A stretch of 64,000 nucleotides of DNA from Bradyrhizobium sp. CCGB01. GTDB taxonomy: Bacteria > Pseudomonadota > Alphaproteobacteria > Rhizobiales > Xanthobacteraceae. The stretch spans positions 620,001 through 684,000 of the forward strand of contig NZ_JANADK010000001.1 in the NCBI RefSeq assembly GCF_024199795.1, given 5' to 3'. A model generated the notes under the pieces. It made no database searches. It was not told the DNA's origin and worked only from the letters and a program-made list of their open reading frames with translations. Shown piece after piece: positions 61,132-64,000 of this stretch (the first letter of the stretch is position 1; each line of letters starts with the position of its first letter). A program made the translations under genes and the position numbers.

Positions 61132-61243
61132 CCGCACGATTTTGTGGGCCAAGCCGCGATTTTCTACGACGGCGCTCTTCCGGCGGTAAGTGGCGCTGGC
61201 CGCAGAACTTTGCGCCGCGATTCCGTCCGGCTCACGCTCGATC

Positions 61244-62623
61244 TCAACACTCCGGCAGGTTGACCGCCAATCCGCCCAGGCTGGTTTCCTTGAACTTTGC
61301 ATTCATGGCTTCGCCCGTCTGCCGCATTGCCTCGATGCAATTGTCCAGCGGCATGAAGTGCGATCCGTCGCCCCGCAGCGCGAGCGAGGCCGCCGCGACG
61401 GCCTTGATAGCGCCGATGCCGTTACGCTCGATGCACGGGACCTGGACCAGGCCCGCCGCGGGATCGCAAGTCATGCCGAGATGGTGCTCGAGGGCAATCT
61501 CCGCGGCGTTTTCAATTTGCTCGGGCGATCCGCCCAGCACCGCGCAGAATCCAGCCGCAGCCATCGCGGCCGCAGACCCAACCTCACCTTGACAACCGGC
61601 CTCGGCCCCGGAGATCGAGGCGTTGTGCTTGATCAGCCCGCCGATCGCCGCCGCCGTGAGCAGGAAATCAGCGACCTTGTCGGGCTCTGCCCCGACGCAG
61701 TGATCCAGATAGTATCTCAGCACGGCGGGCACGACGCCGGCGGCCCCATTGGTCGGCGAGGTCACGACCCTGCCGCCTGCCGCGTTCTCTTCGTTCACGG
61801 CCATTGCGTACACGCTCAGCCAGTCTGCCGCCGCATGAGGTTGAGTGCGATTGGCCCGCCGTTCAGCCATCAACTGCTGATGTATTCTCGCGGCCCTGCG
61901 ACGCACGCGGAGCCCACCCGGCAGTTCGCCCTCCTGGCTCAGCCCCCGTTCGATGCAGCCGTCCATGACCGACCAGAGACGGGCGAGGCCGCGTTCGACC
62001 TCTTCTGGCGTCCGGAGGTGGGTCTCATTCGCGCGCTTCATGTCCGCGATGGACAAACCGCTCTCGCGTGCCATGCGCAGCATCGTGTTCGCATTCGCAA
62101 ATGGATAGGGCCATGGCATGGCGTCGGCGGCCGCCGACGGTGCTTCGCGTTCCTGTGCCGTCACCACGAAACCGCCGCCGATCGAATAATAGGTCTCGTG
62201 AAACAGCGTCGTTCCGGCGGAATCGCGGGCAGACAGGACGAGCCCGTTTGCGTGACCTGGCAGGGGCGGCCCGTAATCGAAGACGATGTCGAGGGCAGGG
62301 TCGAACATGAGCGGCGGCAGCCCCTTGATGTGCAAGAGACGACTGCTGCGGAGCTCCTCGAGCTGGCGCTCGGCCTCGTCGAAATCGAACTCGGCCGGCG
62401 TCCAGCCGAGCAGGCCAAGCGTCACGGCGCGATCCGTTGCGTGGCCTTTGCCCGTAAATGCGAGCGACCCGTGCAGGGTGGCCCCGACGGCCGCCGCGTG
62501 GCGACCGGCCGGATGCTGCCGCAGGAGATTGAGGAAATGTCCGGCGGCCGTCATCGGTCCCATCGTATGCGACGATGAGGGACCGATGCCGATCTTGAAG
62601 ACGTCGAATACACTCAGAAACAT
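61244..62623 (-). CDS. sdaA: L-serine ammonia-lyase (iron-sulfur type, single chain)
   Basis: A 459-aa [4Fe-4S] serine dehydratase converting serine to pyruvate and ammonia. Start ATG 62623 with GGAGG seven bases upstream gives [20 protein letters not shown], the standard opening with the SSSHTMGPM serine-binding loop. Cluster cysteines are visible in [39 protein letters not shown] and [12 protein letters not shown]. Also [17 protein letters not shown]. The gene follows gamma-glutamyltransferase in the same direction, 61 bases apart. Confidence 0.95.
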   Translation of the reverse strand: MFLSVFDVFKIGIGPSSSHTMGPMTAAGHFLNLLRQHPAGRHAAAVGATLHGSLAFTGKGHATDRAVTLGLLGWTPAEFDFDEAERQLEELRSSRLLHIKGLPPLMFDPALDIVFDYGPPLPGHANGLVLSARDSAGTTLFHETYYSIGGGFVVTAQEREAPSAAADAMPWPYPFANANTMLRMARESGLSIADMKRANETHLRTPEEVERGLARLWSVMDGCIERGLSQEGELPGGLRVRRRAARIHQQLMAERRANRTQPHAAADWLSVYAMAVNEENAAGGRVVTSPTNGAAGVVPAVLRYYLDHCVGAEPDKVADFLLTAAAIGGLIKHNASISGAEAGCQGEVGSAAAMAAAGFCAVLGGSPEQIENAAEIALEHHLGMTCDPAAGLVQVPCIERNGIGAIKAVAAASLALRGDGSHFMPLDNCIEAMRQTGEAMNAKFKETSLGGLAVNLPEC

Positions 62624-62684
62624 CGCACGCCTCCAGCCGAACCTGTTTCCTGCACGACAAGCCGTGTACGGCAGCCGGCAAGCC

Positions 62685-64000
62685 TCAGACGGAGATCGCC
62701 ATTCCGTCGCGCTGCGGATCGGCTCCTCCCGTACAGGTACCATCGACGATCCCGATGGCGTGCAGGGCGGCGAAGGGAAACGTCTGGGCCGAACGCTTGA
62801 CGTCATAGCCGACGGCCGCGAGCTCGTCACTGACATTGCGACGAATGCGGTTCGAGATGTCGATCGCGTTTGAGACGGCCACAATGCGCGGCGCAGCGAC
62901 AGCCTCGAAGGTCGACATGCCGAAGTCGATCATGTTCATGATGCCCTGCGCCACGGCCGGCGCAACGTAGCTGCCCCCCGGCGCGCCGATCACGACGCGG
63001 GGTGTCTCGCCCTCGAAGACGATGGTTGGCGCAGCGGATGAGGCGCGGCGCTTTCCTGGCGCGATCGAAGCGGCCCGTCCGGGGCGCGGATCGAATCGGC
63101 TCATCGTGCCGTTGTAGATGAAGCCGAGGCCGTCGGAGATGGCGCCGGACGGACTGCCAAGGGTGTGGGTCAGCGCGACGGCGTTGCCTTCGCGGTCGAT
63201 CACCGAGACGTGCGTCGTCTCGCGCTGCGAGCGGTCGAGCCTTTCAACCACCGCACGCTCGCCACGCCTGATCGCCTCGGCCTGCTCGGCCGCATGTCCC
63301 CTCGAGATCAGTCGCGCGACGGGCACGTCGACATAGCTTGGGTCACCCATGAAGCGGTCCTTGTCGATCGTCATGCGCTTCATGGCCTCGGCGAGCAGGG
63401 CGATGTGCTCGGCACTGCCGTGGCGCAGCGCACCGACGTCGAAATGGTCGAGGATGTGCAGCACCTGCAACATGGACATGCCGCTCGCTGGCGGCGGGCT
63501 CGTCGAGATCCGGCGGCCGCGGTACGAGCCCCAGATCGGGTTGGCGACGGACAGTTCGTATGCCGCGAAGTCGCGCTCGGTGAGAAGGCCGCCCTGTGCG
63601 GCGAAGTCAGATGCCATGCGGCTGGCCAGCGCGCCATGGTAAAAGTCGTCCGGACCGCTTCTGGCGAGGTGCTCGAGCGTCGCGGCGAGGTCGGGATTGA
63701 CCAATGTGTCGCCCGGCCGCTTCGGGCTGCCGTCAGGCCGGAAGAACACCTCTCGTCCAGTCCGGCTGTAGCACAGCTTGTCACCGGTATTCACCTCGCC
63801 GCCGCCGCTCTGGTCCTGGGTCCAGAACCAATGCATATGGGGTCGCACCAGCACGCCGCTCCGAGCCTGCCGGATCGCGGGCGCCATCACGTCCTGCCAA
63901 TCCATCGTGCCGAACTGCGAGAGCGCATGGGCGTAGCCCTTCACGCTCCCCGGCGTGCAGACGGCGAGGTGGCCGAACTCATTGATTCCGCCCTCGAGCA
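62685..64000 (-). CDS. ggt: Gamma-glutamyltransferase, partial (N-terminus outside window)
   Basis: The open frame runs past base 64000 (visible start of sequence: LEGGINEFGHLAVCTPGSVK), so the N-terminal part is missing. The autoprocessing Thr region is ETTHVSVIDREGNAVALTHT, followed by LGSPSGAISDGLGFIYNGTM and the GG motif IGAPGGSYVAPAVAQGIMNM. It would cleave or transfer gamma-glutamyl groups, for example from glutathione, probably in the periplasm. It is upstream of the serine dehydratase gene, likely in one transcript. Confidence 0.93.
   Translation of the reverse strand, partial: LEGGINEFGHLAVCTPGSVKGYAHALSQFGTMDWQDVMAPAIRQARSGVLVRPHMHWFWTQDQSGGGEVNTGDKLCYSRTGREVFFRPDGSPKRPGDTLVNPDLAATLEHLARSGPDDFYHGALASRMASDFAAQGGLLTERDFAAYELSVANPIWGSYRGRRISTSPPPASGMSMLQVLHILDHFDVGALRHGSAEHIALLAEAMKRMTIDKDRFMGDPSYVDVPVARLISRGHAAEQAEAIRRGERAVVERLDRSQRETTHVSVIDREGNAVALTHTLGSPSGAISDGLGFIYNGTMSRFDPRPGRAASIAPGKRRASSAAPTIVFEGETPRVVIGAPGGSYVAPAVAQGIMNMIDFGMSTFEAVAAPRIVAVSNAIDISNRIRRNVSDELAAVGYDVKRSAQTFPFAALHAIGIVDGTCTGGADPQRDGMAISV

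Overview
The window reads as chromosomal DNA of an alphaproteobacterium close to Bradyrhizobium. The grounds are high GC with long antisense shadow frames, several families of palindromic intergenic repeats that I recognise as typical of bradyrhizobia, EcfG-type (GGAAC-N16-CGTT) and FixK/FNR-type promoter motifs, and gene content such as the trehalose pair otsB/otsA, a form II CO-dehydrogenase-like enzyme and an HBM-like chemoreceptor pair. I saw no phage, insertion sequence, integrase or CRISPR array.

Layout. 1-6.8 kb: partial oligopeptidase B, an MBOAT acyltransferase coupled to a GTS-motif partner, serine-glyoxylate aminotransferase and a secreted nuclease-like protein. 7-13.3 kb: an unrecognised 575-aa protein, a caspase-fold protein lacking both catalytic residues, an orphan RND adaptor, a lactonase-type beta-propeller and very small proteins. 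13.4-16.4 kb: a small stress-barrel-like protein, an Asp/Glu racemase and a DUF937 gene pair behind a perfect FNR/FixK box. 16.5-29.4 kb: signalling and envelope genes (GGDEF-EAL protein, LysM protein, LTXXQ-like protein, Cache-HAMP-GAF nucleotide cyclase, AsmA) and a Crp-like regulator. 29.5-36.2 kb: an RND efflux pair, an OmpA protein and a second catalytically dead caspase fused to TPRs. 36.5-46 kb: a lactonase and the homogentisate pathway (MarR regulator, MhaA/MhaB-like hydroxylase, MBL protein, hmgA, fahA, Lrp regulator, hppD). 46-51.2 kb: a CoA-transferase and a form II cox operon. 51.5-55.9 kb: two tandem chemoreceptors. 55.9-60.4 kb: a general-stress block (DUF3175, MFS transporter, otsB, otsA). 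60.5-64 kb: a small secreted protein, tRNA-Ser(GGA), serine dehydratase and partial gamma-glutamyltransferase.

How the genes fit together. hppD, hmgA and fahA carry tyrosine-derived 4-hydroxyphenylpyruvate, and through the MhaA-like enzyme probably 3-hydroxyphenylacetate, to fumarate and acetoacetate. otsB and otsA make trehalose, and four EcfG-type promoters in the window (two back to back) place trehalose synthesis and small stress proteins under the general stress response. A class III cyclase, a regulator with a cAMP-type pocket and a CRP-type recognition helix, and TGTGA-N6-TCACA-like sites suggest a local cAMP circuit. Two loci each hold a dead caspase next to an RND adaptor of the same unusual two-cysteine type. 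This repeated pairing is the strongest candidate for something undescribed.
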